Source: Robertkochia marina (GTDB lineage: Bacteria; Bacteroidota; Bacteroidia; Flavobacteriales; Flavobacteriaceae). From it: 64,000 nt of DNA. The notes beneath the pieces were generated by a model, which saw only the letters and a list, made by a program, of their open reading frames with translations, was not told where the DNA came from and did no database searches. Every line of letters starts with the position of its first letter. Positions within the stretch are counted from its first letter, which is position 1. Shown piece by piece: positions 18,039 to 27,573 of the stretch. The position numbers and the translations under genes were made by a program. Where the stretch lies: positions 62,001 through 126,000 of the forward strand of contig NZ_SSMC01000004.1 of assembly GCF_004799345.1 (NCBI RefSeq), written 5' to 3'.

Positions 18039-19214
18039 ATGTTAAGCAAGATTTTGTTCAGAAATTTCCTTATTGGATTTTTTCTTGTAAGCACATTTTC
18101 TTCCTGTTCCCTCATTCGAAAGATCAATGAAACCGAGCCCCTCACCAAAGGAGAGTTGAATCGCAGATTGCTGGTGCAGGAATACACCCGGCTGAGCGGA
18201 TCGAAGATCGAAAAGGCAGCCGACAGTATTCTTGGTTACAGCAAAGATTCAGAAGTAAGAACGTTTGCTTATTTATGGAAGATCAAGTCTTTGCAGTCAT
18301 ATAACAATGCGGCCTTTCAAACCTCACCCGACCTTGCTTTAATAGATACATGGACTCTTACCAAGCAGTTTAGTGACTTTGCACGCTCTGATCGGGGTAA
18401 AACCCGTTATAAGAACTGGCAGCCACTGGTTCAGTCGGTGACCACAGGAAACCTGAGAGATTTTGAAGAGAAAGCCAGAGAGGTGCTACCCTGGGAACGC
18501 TATAGAGATTACAGCCAGTTGGTATACCGGTATGCAGAGACCCATCCTCTCACCAACCTTCGTTTTACCGATCAAACCCTGAGAAAAGAATATCTTGAAT
18601 ATAAGGGACTTCCTGATTCTTCGGCTATCAAAACCGTAGGAAGCCTTCCCCAGGTGGTGGCCGACTGGGCCAACCGACTGCAATTTAATTCACAAAGCTC
18701 AGTTAAAAGCCTGAAATGGAATACTGAGAAGATGATCGCTGAGCAAGGGTGGGATACCATTGATCTTGACTATCGCTTGCAGCAGGTAGATGAGCAGCTG
18801 AACAAGATGTTGGGTCGTCTAGATGACCTGCCGAACAAGCTTCAGGGGTCTATTGATACCTTAAGTACTCGGGCATCAGATATTATGAGCAGGGTGGAGA
18901 ACGATCTTGATCAAACCAAGGCATTTGTTCAAGGTGAACGTATGTCTATTGACAGTATGGTGCTTCGTGAACGTTTGGCTCTTGATACCATTGTAGCCCG
19001 CGAGAGAGAAGCCGCCTTGGCCGACCTGGGCGGTATTACAGAACGAACCCTGGAACAAATAGACGGAATTCTCTGGAAGCTAATGTTGATCCTGATCCTT
19101 TTGGTGGTTATCCTGATCGTTTCCTTTTATATCATGGGATATTACATGGGGCGGTCTGGAAAGAAAAAGTTGCAGCCTCAGCAGGAGAAGCCGCCGGAAG
19201 GTCGTTCTGATTGA
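18039..19214 (+). CDS. Lipobox protein with coiled coil and C-terminal membrane helix, unknown function
   Basis: This 391-residue protein has a signal with a candidate lipobox (LVSTFSSC, C23; Phe at -3 is uncommon). A helical, charged middle follows, with a coiled-coil-like stretch around residues 245-340 (LDYRLQQVDEQLNKML, GSIDTLSTRASDIMSRVE, REREAALADL). It ends with a hydrophobic helix at about 348-371 (LMLILILLVVILIVSFYIMG) and a basic tail RSGKKK. By the positive-inside rule the tail is cytoplasmic. If Cys23 is lipidated, the chain would have a lipid anchor at one end and an inner-membrane helix at the other. No family was recognised. Confidence 0.8.
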   Translation: MLSKILFRNFLIGFFLVSTFSSCSLIRKINETEPLTKGELNRRLLVQEYTRLSGSKIEKAADSILGYSKDSEVRTFAYLWKIKSLQSYNNAAFQTSPDLALIDTWTLTKQFSDFARSDRGKTRYKNWQPLVQSVTTGNLRDFEEKAREVLPWERYRDYSQLVYRYAETHPLTNLRFTDQTLRKEYLEYKGLPDSSAIKTVGSLPQVVADWANRLQFNSQSSVKSLKWNTEKMIAEQGWDTIDLDYRLQQVDEQLNKMLGRLDDLPNKLQGSIDTLSTRASDIMSRVENDLDQTKAFVQGERMSIDSMVLRERLALDTIVAREREAALADLGGITERTLEQIDGILWKLMLILILLVVILIVSFYIMGYYMGRSGKKKLQPQQEKPPEGRSD

Positions 19215-19409
19215 GTTCGCTGCAGGCAGAGTTGGTTCTGTTATGCATAAAATTATGATGACCCAAAGTTCTCAATATTTCAGGCAATAATGGGTTGTCG
19301 GCAGAACTGAAAAATGATATTGATTAGCGATTAAGACAAGTAATTAGTAAATTTATTTCAGAATTATCTATAAATTTCAACCCCCTGTAGGGTAATTCTT
19401 AAAAATATT

Positions 19410-19955
19410 ATGACAAAAGAACAAGTGCCAAAGCAACCTCACCCCATTGTTTCCTATTTCAGGGTAGGTAGATTGTTGTATTATTCCATGTTCTTGTTCG
19501 TTCTTGAATCCTGGGTATTCTATGTGATGCTATCCAATGCCATAGAAAACAATGCCGCCTGGTGGGTGATATTTTTCTGGTTGTGGTGTTTTGGGTTTTC
19601 TTTTGTACACATTTTCCTGGTCATGGCCGATGGATGGTCAAGGTATCAGAATTACAAACGGGCAAAGGATCTTTTTTACGCTCACGGCTATAAAGACCGT
19701 ATTGCACGTTTATACATAGCTTCAAAATGCCAGCGCAATGCGGCTTTGGAAGCAGCCAAAGAATTGGGTCTCGAAGCTGAAGTTCAGGCATATTACAGAA
19801 AAGTGGGGGTTAAATGGTGGCATTATATTCCTTATTTCATGATACAGGATCCGCTGTTCTTTATTAGAAAACATTTCTGGAACCGAACCTTCTTAGAGAA
19901 AAATTACGTCCCCAAATACAATTATCGTAAACTTTATCTGCAAGCCCTTGCATGA
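19410..19955 (+). CDS. Membrane protein, first gene of an ABC-transporter operon
   Basis: This 181-residue protein has two hydrophobic helices near the N-terminus (LLYYSMFLFVLESWVFYVML, WWVIFFWLWCFGFSFVHIFLV) and a basic, aromatic-rich cytoplasmic tail (FFIRKHFWNRTFLEKNYVPK). No family was recognised. Its stop overlaps the start of the ABC ATPase gene (ATGA at 19952), which implies translational coupling and a shared role with the transporter. Confidence 0.85.
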   Translation: MTKEQVPKQPHPIVSYFRVGRLLYYSMFLFVLESWVFYVMLSNAIENNAAWWVIFFWLWCFGFSFVHIFLVMADGWSRYQNYKRAKDLFYAHGYKDRIARLYIASKCQRNAALEAAKELGLEAEVQAYYRKVGVKWWHYIPYFMIQDPLFFIRKHFWNRTFLEKNYVPKYNYRKLYLQALA

Positions 19956-20809
19956 GTCTAGCCGCCATTCAAATTCAAAAATCATTCAATAATACTCAGG
20001 TTCTCAAACAGGTTAGCCTGCATTGTGAGCAGGGAGAGATCGTTGGTTTATTGGGCGTTAACGGCGCCGGAAAATCCACTTTGTTCAAGATCATAATGGG
20101 GCTTGTCAGTGCCGATGCCGGAGAGGTGAGCATAACGACCAACAAAGGCAAGATGCTTGGGGGTATTATTGAAAAACCGGCACTTTACGAATATCTGAAT
20201 GCCGCAGAGAACCTTCGGGCCTTCGGTAAAATTCAAGGTGCACCGGTAAGCGATGCTGCTACTACTTCTTATTTAGAGCGGGTCGGTCTGGATACCAAAA
20301 GATCAGACCGTGTAAAGAATTATTCCATGGGAATGCGACAGCGTCTGGCTATCGCCATTGCCCTGCTCAATGATCCACCCTTTCTGGTTCTTGATGAACC
20401 CTTTTCAGGATTGGACCCTATGGGGGTGACCCGTTTAAGAACGCTTATCATGGAATTGGCCCGGGAGCGGGGTATTGGTATTTTGGTGTCTTCTCACCTG
20501 GTCGATGAAATGATACGTACCTGCGACCGTATTTATGTTATTAATAACGGGAAGATCATTCGCGAGGATACACCCCGTGCCCTGGTAGAAAAATCTACAA
20601 GTTACTACCTGATCTCAGGGGAACACCTGGAAAGATCAAAAGTTTTGAGAGATAATGGGGCACTTATCCAGGGGCATACGGCCAGGGTAAAAGAGCCGCC
20701 AAAGGGTATTGAGAATATTATAAAGGACCTCGCCGAAGAAGGCACCAAGGTGTTTTCCTGTGTTCCTGAAACAGATATAAAAAAGTTATTGGATGTCGTT
20801 GATGAATAA
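19952..20809 (+). CDS. ABC transporter ATP-binding protein
   Basis: This 285-residue protein carries Walker A GVNGAGKST, signature YSMGMRQRL, Walker B FLVLDEPFSGLDP and the H-loop SSHLVDEM. The layout is that of CcmA/YtrB/BcrA-type exporters (single ATPase with separate permease), often involved in lipid, peptide or antibiotic export. It sits in a four-gene run with overlapping starts and stops: 4-nt overlap upstream, and 8-17 nt overlap downstream depending on the permease start. Confidence 0.95.
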   Translation: MSLAAIQIQKSFNNTQVLKQVSLHCEQGEIVGLLGVNGAGKSTLFKIIMGLVSADAGEVSITTNKGKMLGGIIEKPALYEYLNAAENLRAFGKIQGAPVSDAATTSYLERVGLDTKRSDRVKNYSMGMRQRLAIAIALLNDPPFLVLDEPFSGLDPMGVTRLRTLIMELARERGIGILVSSHLVDEMIRTCDRIYVINNGKIIREDTPRALVEKSTSYYLISGEHLERSKVLRDNGALIQGHTARVKEPPKGIENIIKDLAEEGTKVFSCVPETDIKKLLDVVDE

Positions 20810-21635
20810 CGCTGTGATCCGGGTAGAATGGTATAAACTGTTTCGGCAGAGTCGTACCTGGTATGCTCTTGGCGCCCTGTTATTGCTGCAGGTGGTACTC
20901 CTGCTGAATGCCTGGTACCAGGGGGCATCTCTTCTTGATATATTTCTGGAAAACCTCAAGCAGAGTTTTCATTTTCAGGGCGAGTTGCTCAACGGACATT
21001 TGCTGGTGTATATTGTGTTGAACACCATGTGGTTTCATCTCCCGCTTATCCTGATGATCGTGGTGTCGGGAATGCTTACTTCTGAGATGGAAGCAGGTAC
21101 CTTGCGCACGGTTATGATGACAGGAATATCCAAAGGGAGGTATATACGCAGTAAATTTACCGTTGCCATACTCTTTACTGTTCTTGTGGTTATACTGGTA
21201 GCCCTGACCTCCGGTATTTTATCCTATTTGATCTTTGGGGTTGGCGACCTTTTTGTATTTCACGGTGCCCTGAATTTCTTTGAGTCAAATGATGCCTTTT
21301 TGAGGCTGTTCCTGGCTTTTGCAGCGGGAAGCTTTTCCATGGTATTCTTTTCAGTAGTGAGTATGTTATTGGCGGTTATCTTTCGGGAAACGGTAAAAAC
21401 CTGGATCGTAGCTGCTTTTTTTCTGATCGTTTGTAATCTTTTGCTTCAAATGCAATTAGGTGAGGGATGGTTCAGGAGGTTGTTCTTTGTAAACCTGAAT
21501 GATACCTGGCAAATGTTCTTTGAGTATACGATCAATTGGAGCGCCATCCTGTGGAATTTGATATTTCTTGCAGGATATATCCTGATCATTACGGCCGTCG
21601 GTATATGGTGGTTTAAAAAAACAGATATAGAATGA
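20793..21635 (+). CDS. ABC transporter permease (ABC-2 type)
   Basis: This 280-residue protein has six hydrophobic segments. The N-terminus VIRVEWYKLFRQSRTWYAL is the usual cytoplasmic entry of ABC-2 permeases (ExxKLxRxR), and the first loop has EMEAGTLRTVMMTGISKGRYIRSK, the typical coupling segment. The start is 20793 (MSLMNN) or 20802 (MNNAV); both overlap the ATPase gene. The substrate is unknown. Confidence 0.92.
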   Translation: MSLMNNAVIRVEWYKLFRQSRTWYALGALLLLQVVLLLNAWYQGASLLDIFLENLKQSFHFQGELLNGHLLVYIVLNTMWFHLPLILMIVVSGMLTSEMEAGTLRTVMMTGISKGRYIRSKFTVAILFTVLVVILVALTSGILSYLIFGVGDLFVFHGALNFFESNDAFLRLFLAFAAGSFSMVFFSVVSMLLAVIFRETVKTWIVAAFFLIVCNLLLQMQLGEGWFRRLFFVNLNDTWQMFFEYTINWSAILWNLIFLAGYILIITAVGIWWFKKTDIE

Positions 21636-22285
21636 AAGTAGGAATCAGTGTCATTTTTTTGTTCCTCACTGCCTCTTCCTGGTCACAGACCAATGAGGCA
21701 TTGGAAGTGCTTAGAGCTCGTATGGAGTCTATAAATGCATTTACAGTAAACGTAGAATTAGAAACAGCTATTGATTTTATACAGATGCCTGTTAAGAGGG
21801 CAAGTATGAGTTATGATAGAGATCAGGGGGTGCAGGTAACTTCTGACGACTTTGTGCTCATCCCCAAAAAGGGGCTTGACCTGGTGATGTCAGAGTTGTT
21901 CAGGTATGATTATATTACTGTTCCCCGGGGAGAAGAGCAGGTACAGGGACTTGAAAGTATGGTGATGAATGTTATTCCCGAAGATAAGCGGGCTGATTAT
22001 GCGATTGCAACCTTATACCTTTCAAAACAGAAAAACAGGTTGCTGCAGGCAGACATACAGACCAGAAAGGAGGGAGCCTACACCGTAAATATGTTTTACC
22101 GGAAAGATGAAGACATCCTGCCTTCACGGGTTGAAGTTTCTTTTGAAGTGGAGAAAGTAAAGATTCCTATCCGTTATTTGGCAAGAGAAGGAGAGGTTGA
22201 TAAAGAAGCGTTGAAGAGTGAAGGAGCCAAAAAAGGGAAGGTCATACTCTATCTGAGTGACTATGATATAGAATTGATCAAATAA
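21632..22285 (+). CDS. LolA-like periplasmic protein of the ABC operon
   Basis: This 217-residue protein has a signal peptide (MKVGISVIFLFLTASSWSQ). A beta-rich body follows, beginning ALEVLRARMESINAFTVNVE, similar to the opening of LolA/LppX-fold proteins, which hold lipids in a half-barrel, and ending in KGKVILYLSDYDIELIK. It overlaps the permease stop by 4 nt (ATGA). A lipid- or lipoprotein-handling function for the operon is a reasonable inference, but the fold call is by pattern only. Confidence 0.65.
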   Translation: MKVGISVIFLFLTASSWSQTNEALEVLRARMESINAFTVNVELETAIDFIQMPVKRASMSYDRDQGVQVTSDDFVLIPKKGLDLVMSELFRYDYITVPRGEEQVQGLESMVMNVIPEDKRADYAIATLYLSKQKNRLLQADIQTRKEGAYTVNMFYRKDEDILPSRVEVSFEVEKVKIPIRYLAREGEVDKEALKSEGAKKGKVILYLSDYDIELIK

Positions 22286-22318
22286 AAAAAGATCCCGATA
22301 TCATCGGGATCTTTTTTG
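22284..22318. terminator. Bidirectional terminator
   Basis: GATCCCGAT and ATCGGGATC form a 9-bp stem with an ATC loop, flanked by seven A on one side and six T on the other. It serves the ABC operon and the convergent M14 peptidase gene. Confidence 0.9.
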
Positions 22319-22336
22319 TTGTATTCTTTTTTATTT

Positions 22337-24778
22337 CTAATTGTTCACCATGAACAGCGCATTTGTAAAGAACAGTTTTCCATTCTCCCAGAATCCTCTG
22401 AATAATGGGTTGTCGGCCATATAGATGACTACTCCGCTACCCATATTTTCGGTAGCAAAAATAAAACTTTTTCCTTGCTTCTTCACGGCTTCACTACCTG
22501 CAAAACCGGCTATGGGCTGAGCGTTATCTGATAGATATACCGCGTTGCCGTCTGACAGCCATTCGTAGGCTTCGGCACGCAGCTTTAAGGTATGGTAGGT
22601 ATCGCTATACCCATAGCTTAAAGGATGGGTAGTATCAACATTCGCCTTGAAAACGGCACCTGTGATCAGCTCTTTAATGCCTTCGCGGTCACTGCTGTTA
22701 AAAGGTGTTGGAATTACTTCTTTTTCTCCTTCTTCCTTGTCTTCAACAGCAATGGCTTTCAAGGCAAAATCATCGACTTTGTCAAGCACCCTCAGGGCAT
22801 CTCCGATGGCGATCAGTTTTCCACCATCCTTCACCCATGACTTGATCTTGTTGAGATGACTATCCTCGAGCCCCCACATATTAGGAAGTACAAGTATGTT
22901 GTATTTGGCCAGATCGATACGGTTGAAATAGTCAGCATCCAATACTGATACGGGATATTGGAGCTGTTGTTCAAAGAAATGCCATACTTCGCCGAACCCA
23001 AGAGTAGAAGTGCTGCCTCCTGAGTAAACTGCGATCGAAGGCTTTTCGATCATACGAACACTGGGTGATCCGAAATCAAATCCGCGGTCTACAAATCCGG
23101 TAGAAGCTGAATGCATGTCTTTAGAGAACGTATTGGCAGCTTCTTCCAGCAGAGATGCTACCGGGATGTCTTTGTTATCGCCCTTGGTGATCAGCAGGCT
23201 GCCGCGTTCAAAGGATTGCTGTCCGAAACTAAAGGGTTCCTGGTTAAATCGAACTCTTACATTGTTCTTAAGAAGGTGGGCCAGGAATTCAGCATCGTTC
23301 ATACTGTTCCAGTCGGTTATCCAGGCATAGGCATCTGCATCGATATTAATTTGAGGTGCCCGGTTGGTCTTTTCAGCATTAACCGATACGATCTTTTTTG
23401 AAGCAATGGCGTCTAAACCATAGGCATACGGAAGTGACCAGGCGGTAATATCATAAGTAAGTGAGTCATTCAGTTTGGTTTGAGGTTCAAAAAGAACAGT
23501 AACCAGGGTCCCTTTCAATTGATCTGTACTTACTACAAGCTTTTGTTCTTGATTATTCATGGTCTTTCCGGGCTCATAACTTACTCCTTTTACGGGCTTG
23601 TCAGTGAATCCGTATTCGATCTCATGAGCATCAAGAAGTCGGGTAAGGGCCTCCATTTTATCGTGTTCTCCCTGTAGCACGTAGCTCTTATAGGTAAACT
23701 CCTTACCCTTATAGAAGTCCCTGAACTCGCGATTGAGCTGTTCTGTGTTCTGAGATGAGATCTCAACCGTAGAAAGTCCTGTGGTGTGGTGATGAGCAAT
23801 TCGGTCCTTGAGAGTAAGGGTGTCTCCAATAGCAGTCAGTATACCCAGGCCGGCCCTTCCGCTTCCACCCTGCTCATAGGTCATGCCTATGGCACCGTTG
23901 TAAGTGGGGTAGGTATCTCCATAACTGGGGTATAACAGGTCAAATCTTTCTTTGGTAAAATAGAACCACCCTTCCCGGTCAAAATATTTAGCATGATTTT
24001 TTCCGATCTCTTTTTGGAAATCCTTCTGCCATTGGGTAATAACCTCGTGTAATGGTTCTGCTGCCGGAGCAAAATAGTAGGGGTTGTTTACACCTTGCTC
24101 ATGAAAGTCAACATGAATGTGCGGGAGCCATTTGGTAAACAGTTTGATACGTTGCTGACTTTCTTTTTGGGTAAGCCAGGCCCAATCCCGGTTAAGGTCG
24201 AACATATAGTGGTTAGGGCGTCCGGATAACCAGGGTTCGTGGTGTTCCTTTGAATTGGGGTCAACCTGAAACGGGGTGTTTCTGTATTGGTTGTACCAGT
24301 TAACATAACGATCGCGCCCATCAGGGTTGATACAGGGGTCGATGATAACCACGGTGTTTTCAAGAAACTCCTTTTTAGAGGTTAAAAGTTCATACGTGGT
24401 AAGCATCGAGGCTTCGGTACTAACACTTTCATTACCGTGCACATTGTAGCTCATCCAGACGATGGCTTTGTCCGGGGTACCTTCACCTTTCGCATTTGAT
24501 AAATGTGCTTCCCGGATGGCTTCCAGGTTTTGTAGGTTTTCTGCAGTAGAAACATATGCCACCATCAACGGTCTTCCTTCGTAGGTGGTACCGTATTGTT
24601 CAAGCCTTACCCTGTCCGGAGCCTGAGCCTCAAGGTGTTCAAAGTAGGAAATAACCTGGTGGTGCCTCGAAAACCTGGAGCCCAGTTCATAGCCCAGAAA
24701 GGTAGAGGGAGATTGTAATTCCTGGGCCGGTAAGAATTGAACCAGCAGGAATAATAATGCCATGTATTTGATCTTCAT
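22337..24778 (-). CDS. M14-family zinc carboxypeptidase, secreted
   Basis: This 813-residue protein has a signal peptide (MKIKYMALLFLLVQFLPAQ). The M14 zinc motif is H114-G-N-E117 (YNVHGNESVS), with the third ligand in HIHVDFHEQG, and DPCINPDGRDRYVNW is the usual M14 specificity segment. A long C-terminal region after about residue 380 includes a ThuA/GATase-like segment (YNILVLPNMWGLE, KSWVKDGGKLIAIGDALR). Such large M14 proteins are common in Flavobacteriia and probably degrade peptides in the envelope or outside the cell. Confidence 0.9.
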   Translation of the reverse strand: MKIKYMALLFLLVQFLPAQELQSPSTFLGYELGSRFSRHHQVISYFEHLEAQAPDRVRLEQYGTTYEGRPLMVAYVSTAENLQNLEAIREAHLSNAKGEGTPDKAIVWMSYNVHGNESVSTEASMLTTYELLTSKKEFLENTVVIIDPCINPDGRDRYVNWYNQYRNTPFQVDPNSKEHHEPWLSGRPNHYMFDLNRDWAWLTQKESQQRIKLFTKWLPHIHVDFHEQGVNNPYYFAPAAEPLHEVITQWQKDFQKEIGKNHAKYFDREGWFYFTKERFDLLYPSYGDTYPTYNGAIGMTYEQGGSGRAGLGILTAIGDTLTLKDRIAHHHTTGLSTVEISSQNTEQLNREFRDFYKGKEFTYKSYVLQGEHDKMEALTRLLDAHEIEYGFTDKPVKGVSYEPGKTMNNQEQKLVVSTDQLKGTLVTVLFEPQTKLNDSLTYDITAWSLPYAYGLDAIASKKIVSVNAEKTNRAPQINIDADAYAWITDWNSMNDAEFLAHLLKNNVRVRFNQEPFSFGQQSFERGSLLITKGDNKDIPVASLLEEAANTFSKDMHSASTGFVDRGFDFGSPSVRMIEKPSIAVYSGGSTSTLGFGEVWHFFEQQLQYPVSVLDADYFNRIDLAKYNILVLPNMWGLEDSHLNKIKSWVKDGGKLIAIGDALRVLDKVDDFALKAIAVEDKEEGEKEVIPTPFNSSDREGIKELITGAVFKANVDTTHPLSYGYSDTYHTLKLRAEAYEWLSDGNAVYLSDNAQPIAGFAGSEAVKKQGKSFIFATENMGSGVVIYMADNPLFRGFWENGKLFFTNALFMVNN

Positions 24779-24798
24779 TGTATAATTTGGTTTTGGCT

Positions 24799-24806
24799 CA
24801 AAACTA
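24799..24806 (-). promoter_or_regulatory. -7 element (TAGTTTTG) for the M14 peptidase gene
   Basis: Exact TAnnTTTG match on the minus strand, 20 bp before the start codon at 24778. Confidence 0.5.
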
Positions 24807-24988
24807 CAATTTTATCAAGGTTTTTATTAACTCTTTTTTAGTAACTGATAGGTTAAAGAGTATTATTTTTACATCTCATTAGGTTTTTCAATGTTCAGAA
24901 TACCCGGAAAACGTTGAAAGAAGGTGTCGCAGGATAGAAATGTTCCGGTCTGTTGAAAGCTTTTCTGATATAAAACTACTATTCATTT

Positions 24989-26599
24989 ATGACCCTGGAA
25001 ACGATCAATTTTGAGGATACCGGTTTTTTTACAGACCTGATCTGTGACTACCTGGCAGAACACCCAACCATAAATGCCTTTTATAACCGTTACCCTTCCC
25101 TGGAGTCTTTTGAAGGTCAAATTCAGGAGAAAGCTGATTTTGATATGGAGAGGCGCCGTAGACTGGTCGCTGCTCTGGAAACGCAATACGCAGAAACAGA
25201 TGCTTCAGAATTGACAAGGGATCATATAGCTTTGCTGGCAAATGCAAAGACCTTTACCATAACCACAGGGCATCAATTAAATCTTTTTACAGGGCCGCTG
25301 TATTTTCTTTATAAGATCATTTCGGTGGTCAAGCTTACCGAAACCCTTAAAGAAAGACACCCTGATTACCATTTTGTGCCTGTGTACTGGATGGCTACAG
25401 AGGATCATGATTTTGATGAAATAAATTTTTTCAATTTTAACGGCAAGAAGTTTCAATGGCAGGGTCCTAAAAATGAAGATGAGGGAGGAGCTGTAGGCAG
25501 GATGCCTACCCTGCATTTGGAAGAATTGGAAGCCCTTTTCAGAGCCGAGCTCGGGCCAGGAAAAAATGCTCTCTACCTGGCAGAACTTTTCAAAAAGGCG
25601 TATTTGAATCATGAAGATCTTACTTCGGCAACGCGGTTCCTCGCTAATCAGCTTTTTGCAGAAAAGGGATTAGTCATTATTGATGGGGATGATGCCGGAT
25701 TGAAGCGGGAATTTCTTCCTCATATGAAAGCAGACCTGTTGGAGAACAGGGCATATCATGAGGTAACTAAGACTATAGAAAAACTGGAAGGCCTGTCTAA
25801 TAATTATAAAGTACAGGTAAATCCAAGAGAGATCAATCTCTTCTATCTTGATAAAGGCGTGAGAGATCGGGTGATCTTTGACGGTACTGCCTTTGGTCTT
25901 GCTGACGGTACCCGTAAATGGTCTCGTTCGGAACTGATTTCAACACTTGAAGAACATCCCGAACGTTTCTCTCCCAATGTGATGCTAAGGCCTTTGTATC
26001 AGGAGGTGATATTACCCAACCTCTGCTATATTGGAGGGGGAGGAGAACTGGCTTACTGGCTTGAACTGAAATCTTTTTTTAAAGCTTCTGAAGTGGCTTT
26101 TCCTATGTTGTTGCTGAGAGATTCAGTACTTCTAATGACCGGGAAACAAAGAAAAAAACTGGAAAAACTTCATATCTCTCTGGCTCAGTTGTTTTTGGAT
26201 GAGCATTCCTTTATAAACCGCAAGGTGCGAGAGATAAGTGATATTGAGATCGATCTTAGTGAGCAGCGTGCGCATTTGGTGGCGCAGTTTAGCCACATGT
26301 ACGAGATCGCAGAAAAAACGGATAAGTCTTTTCTTGGGGCGGTGAAAGCCCAGGAGGTGAAACAGCTTAAAGGTCTTGATCACCTGGAAAAACGATTGCT
26401 TAAGGCGCAGAAAAGGAAGCTGTCTGATCAGGTAGCAAGAATGATGGCAATACGTAATGAATTATTCCCTAACGAAAGTCTTCAGGAACGCACCATTAAT
26501 TTTGCCCAGTTTTATAAAGACTATGGAAGCGATCTTATAGATATTCTGTTTGAAAACCTTGATCCTTTAGACCAGCGCTTTAAGGTGATTACCCTTTGA
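24989..26599 (+). CDS. bshC: Bacillithiol biosynthesis cysteine-adding enzyme BshC
   Basis: This 536-residue protein has the BshC N-terminal motif TFTITTGHQLNLFTGPLYF, then PVYWMATEDHDFDEIN, LRPLYQEVILPNLCYIGGGG and ELAYWLELK, with a coiled-coil helix near the C-terminus. BshC adds Cys to GlcN-malate in the last step of bacillithiol synthesis. It is a single-gene unit here; bshA and bshB are not in the window. Presence of BshC fits Bacteroidota, many of which use bacillithiol instead of glutathione. Confidence 0.96.
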   Translation: MTLETINFEDTGFFTDLICDYLAEHPTINAFYNRYPSLESFEGQIQEKADFDMERRRRLVAALETQYAETDASELTRDHIALLANAKTFTITTGHQLNLFTGPLYFLYKIISVVKLTETLKERHPDYHFVPVYWMATEDHDFDEINFFNFNGKKFQWQGPKNEDEGGAVGRMPTLHLEELEALFRAELGPGKNALYLAELFKKAYLNHEDLTSATRFLANQLFAEKGLVIIDGDDAGLKREFLPHMKADLLENRAYHEVTKTIEKLEGLSNNYKVQVNPREINLFYLDKGVRDRVIFDGTAFGLADGTRKWSRSELISTLEEHPERFSPNVMLRPLYQEVILPNLCYIGGGGELAYWLELKSFFKASEVAFPMLLLRDSVLLMTGKQRKKLEKLHISLAQLFLDEHSFINRKVREISDIEIDLSEQRAHLVAQFSHMYEIAEKTDKSFLGAVKAQEVKQLKGLDHLEKRLLKAQKRKLSDQVARMMAIRNELFPNESLQERTINFAQFYKDYGSDLIDILFENLDPLDQRFKVITL

Positions 26600-26600
26600 T

Positions 26601-26960
26601 CTAATGAATAGAGGAAGGCAGATTGTATTTCTGCTGATAGGAAAGGGAGTCCCAGTAACTTTTTTGATGAATGATCTTATCATTCTCGATATGAAAAAAG
26701 ATACATCCCCTGAAGCCCAGTTGATCTTCCCATTCTGTAATGACCCATGGTTCGGCTTCGTGTAAATTACATATTTTCACTTGCATTCGTATAGATGCGA
26801 ATTCCTGTTTATAGCGTTCGGTGATCTTCTTCCTGCCCTCCAGAGCTGCGTCTGCTACTCTGTCGTTCACCGCATTTTCATGATAGAATGCAGCCAAAGC
26901 ATCGGCATCTCCTTCATTGTAGCAGTTAATCCATTTATTTACAATCTCTTGTGGCTTCAT
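26601..26960 (-). CDS. SnoaL/NTF2-like protein
   Basis: The start is taken at MKPQEIVNKW (26960) because the frame start at 26999 would overlap the upstream PNPOx gene. This gives 119 residues. The pattern NKWINCYNEGDADALAAFYHENAV and IENDKIIHQKSYWD is that of SnoaL-like polyketide-cyclase/NTF2 domains. The reaction or ligand is unknown. It follows the PNPOx gene by about 12 bp and is probably co-transcribed with it. Confidence 0.85.
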   Translation of the reverse strand: MKPQEIVNKWINCYNEGDADALAAFYHENAVNDRVADAALEGRKKITERYKQEFASIRMQVKICNLHEAEPWVITEWEDQLGFRGCIFFHIENDKIIHQKSYWDSLSYQQKYNLPSSIH

Positions 26961-26971
26961 AGCAAATGATT

Positions 26972-27568
26972 TTAGGGTACCAGGAAACTGCTGTCCCAAC
27001 CGCCTCTTTCATTCAGGGCATATTGAACCCTGATATGATTGGGACGTTTAAGTTTAAGGTATTCAATTTTATAAGGATCAATTCTCATGACGCTGAAATG
27101 CTGGGATGTATCCAGGTATTCTATATGTTCAAGATGCTCGATCTTTGTGCCCGGACCTTTGACGGTGATATAATCTTTTCTGGCAGGCTTATCGATCTTA
27201 CTCCAGATCTTATCCAGTTTTTTCTGATTAGTTTCCAGATAGGCAACGCCGTCGATTTTTAATTGCAAGAGTTTATCAGGATGATAAAAAAGCAGGCATA
27301 CCTTATTGTGTTCTTTAATGTGGGTGACCTTTCTTGAGCGCTTGTCGGTATAGAGGGTAAGGGTCATGTCTTTATCAAAATCACGCAGTACCACGGTGCG
27401 TAATCGCGGTACTTCATTAATTCCTGTGGTAGCCAGGGTGAAATAATGAAAGGGATGTGAAGCGCTTTTTACACCGGCTTTCAATTCGTCTCTGGCCATC
27501 TCCAAATATTGTTCATTCACGGTGCCTAGGTTTTTTATAAAGTTACAAATCCCTCTTAACTTTAACAA
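26972..27568 (-). CDS. Pyridoxamine 5'-phosphate oxidase-like FMN protein
   Basis: This frame of up to 198 residues has the PNPOx split-barrel pattern: HYFTLATTGINEVPRLRTVVLR, LTLYTDKRSRKVTHIKEHNKVCLLFYHPD and YLKLKRPNHIRVQY. The start may instead be the GTG at 27520 (VNEQYLEMARDEL), which matches family length better. The absence of the full PdxH C-terminal signature suggests a general FMN-dependent oxidase/reductase rather than the vitamin B6 enzyme. The upstream neighbour is a divergent PLP-enzyme gene. Confidence 0.85.
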   Translation of the reverse strand: MLKLRGICNFIKNLGTVNEQYLEMARDELKAGVKSASHPFHYFTLATTGINEVPRLRTVVLRDFDKDMTLTLYTDKRSRKVTHIKEHNKVCLLFYHPDKLLQLKIDGVAYLETNQKKLDKIWSKIDKPARKDYITVKGPGTKIEHLEHIEYLDTSQHFSVMRIDPYKIEYLKLKRPNHIRVQYALNERGGWDSSFLVP

Positions 27569-27573
27569 AGTTA

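Noticed and set aside
18039-19214. Prophage spanin
   Set aside because: The topology is similar, but no holin, endolysin or other phage gene is nearby and the protein is several times larger.
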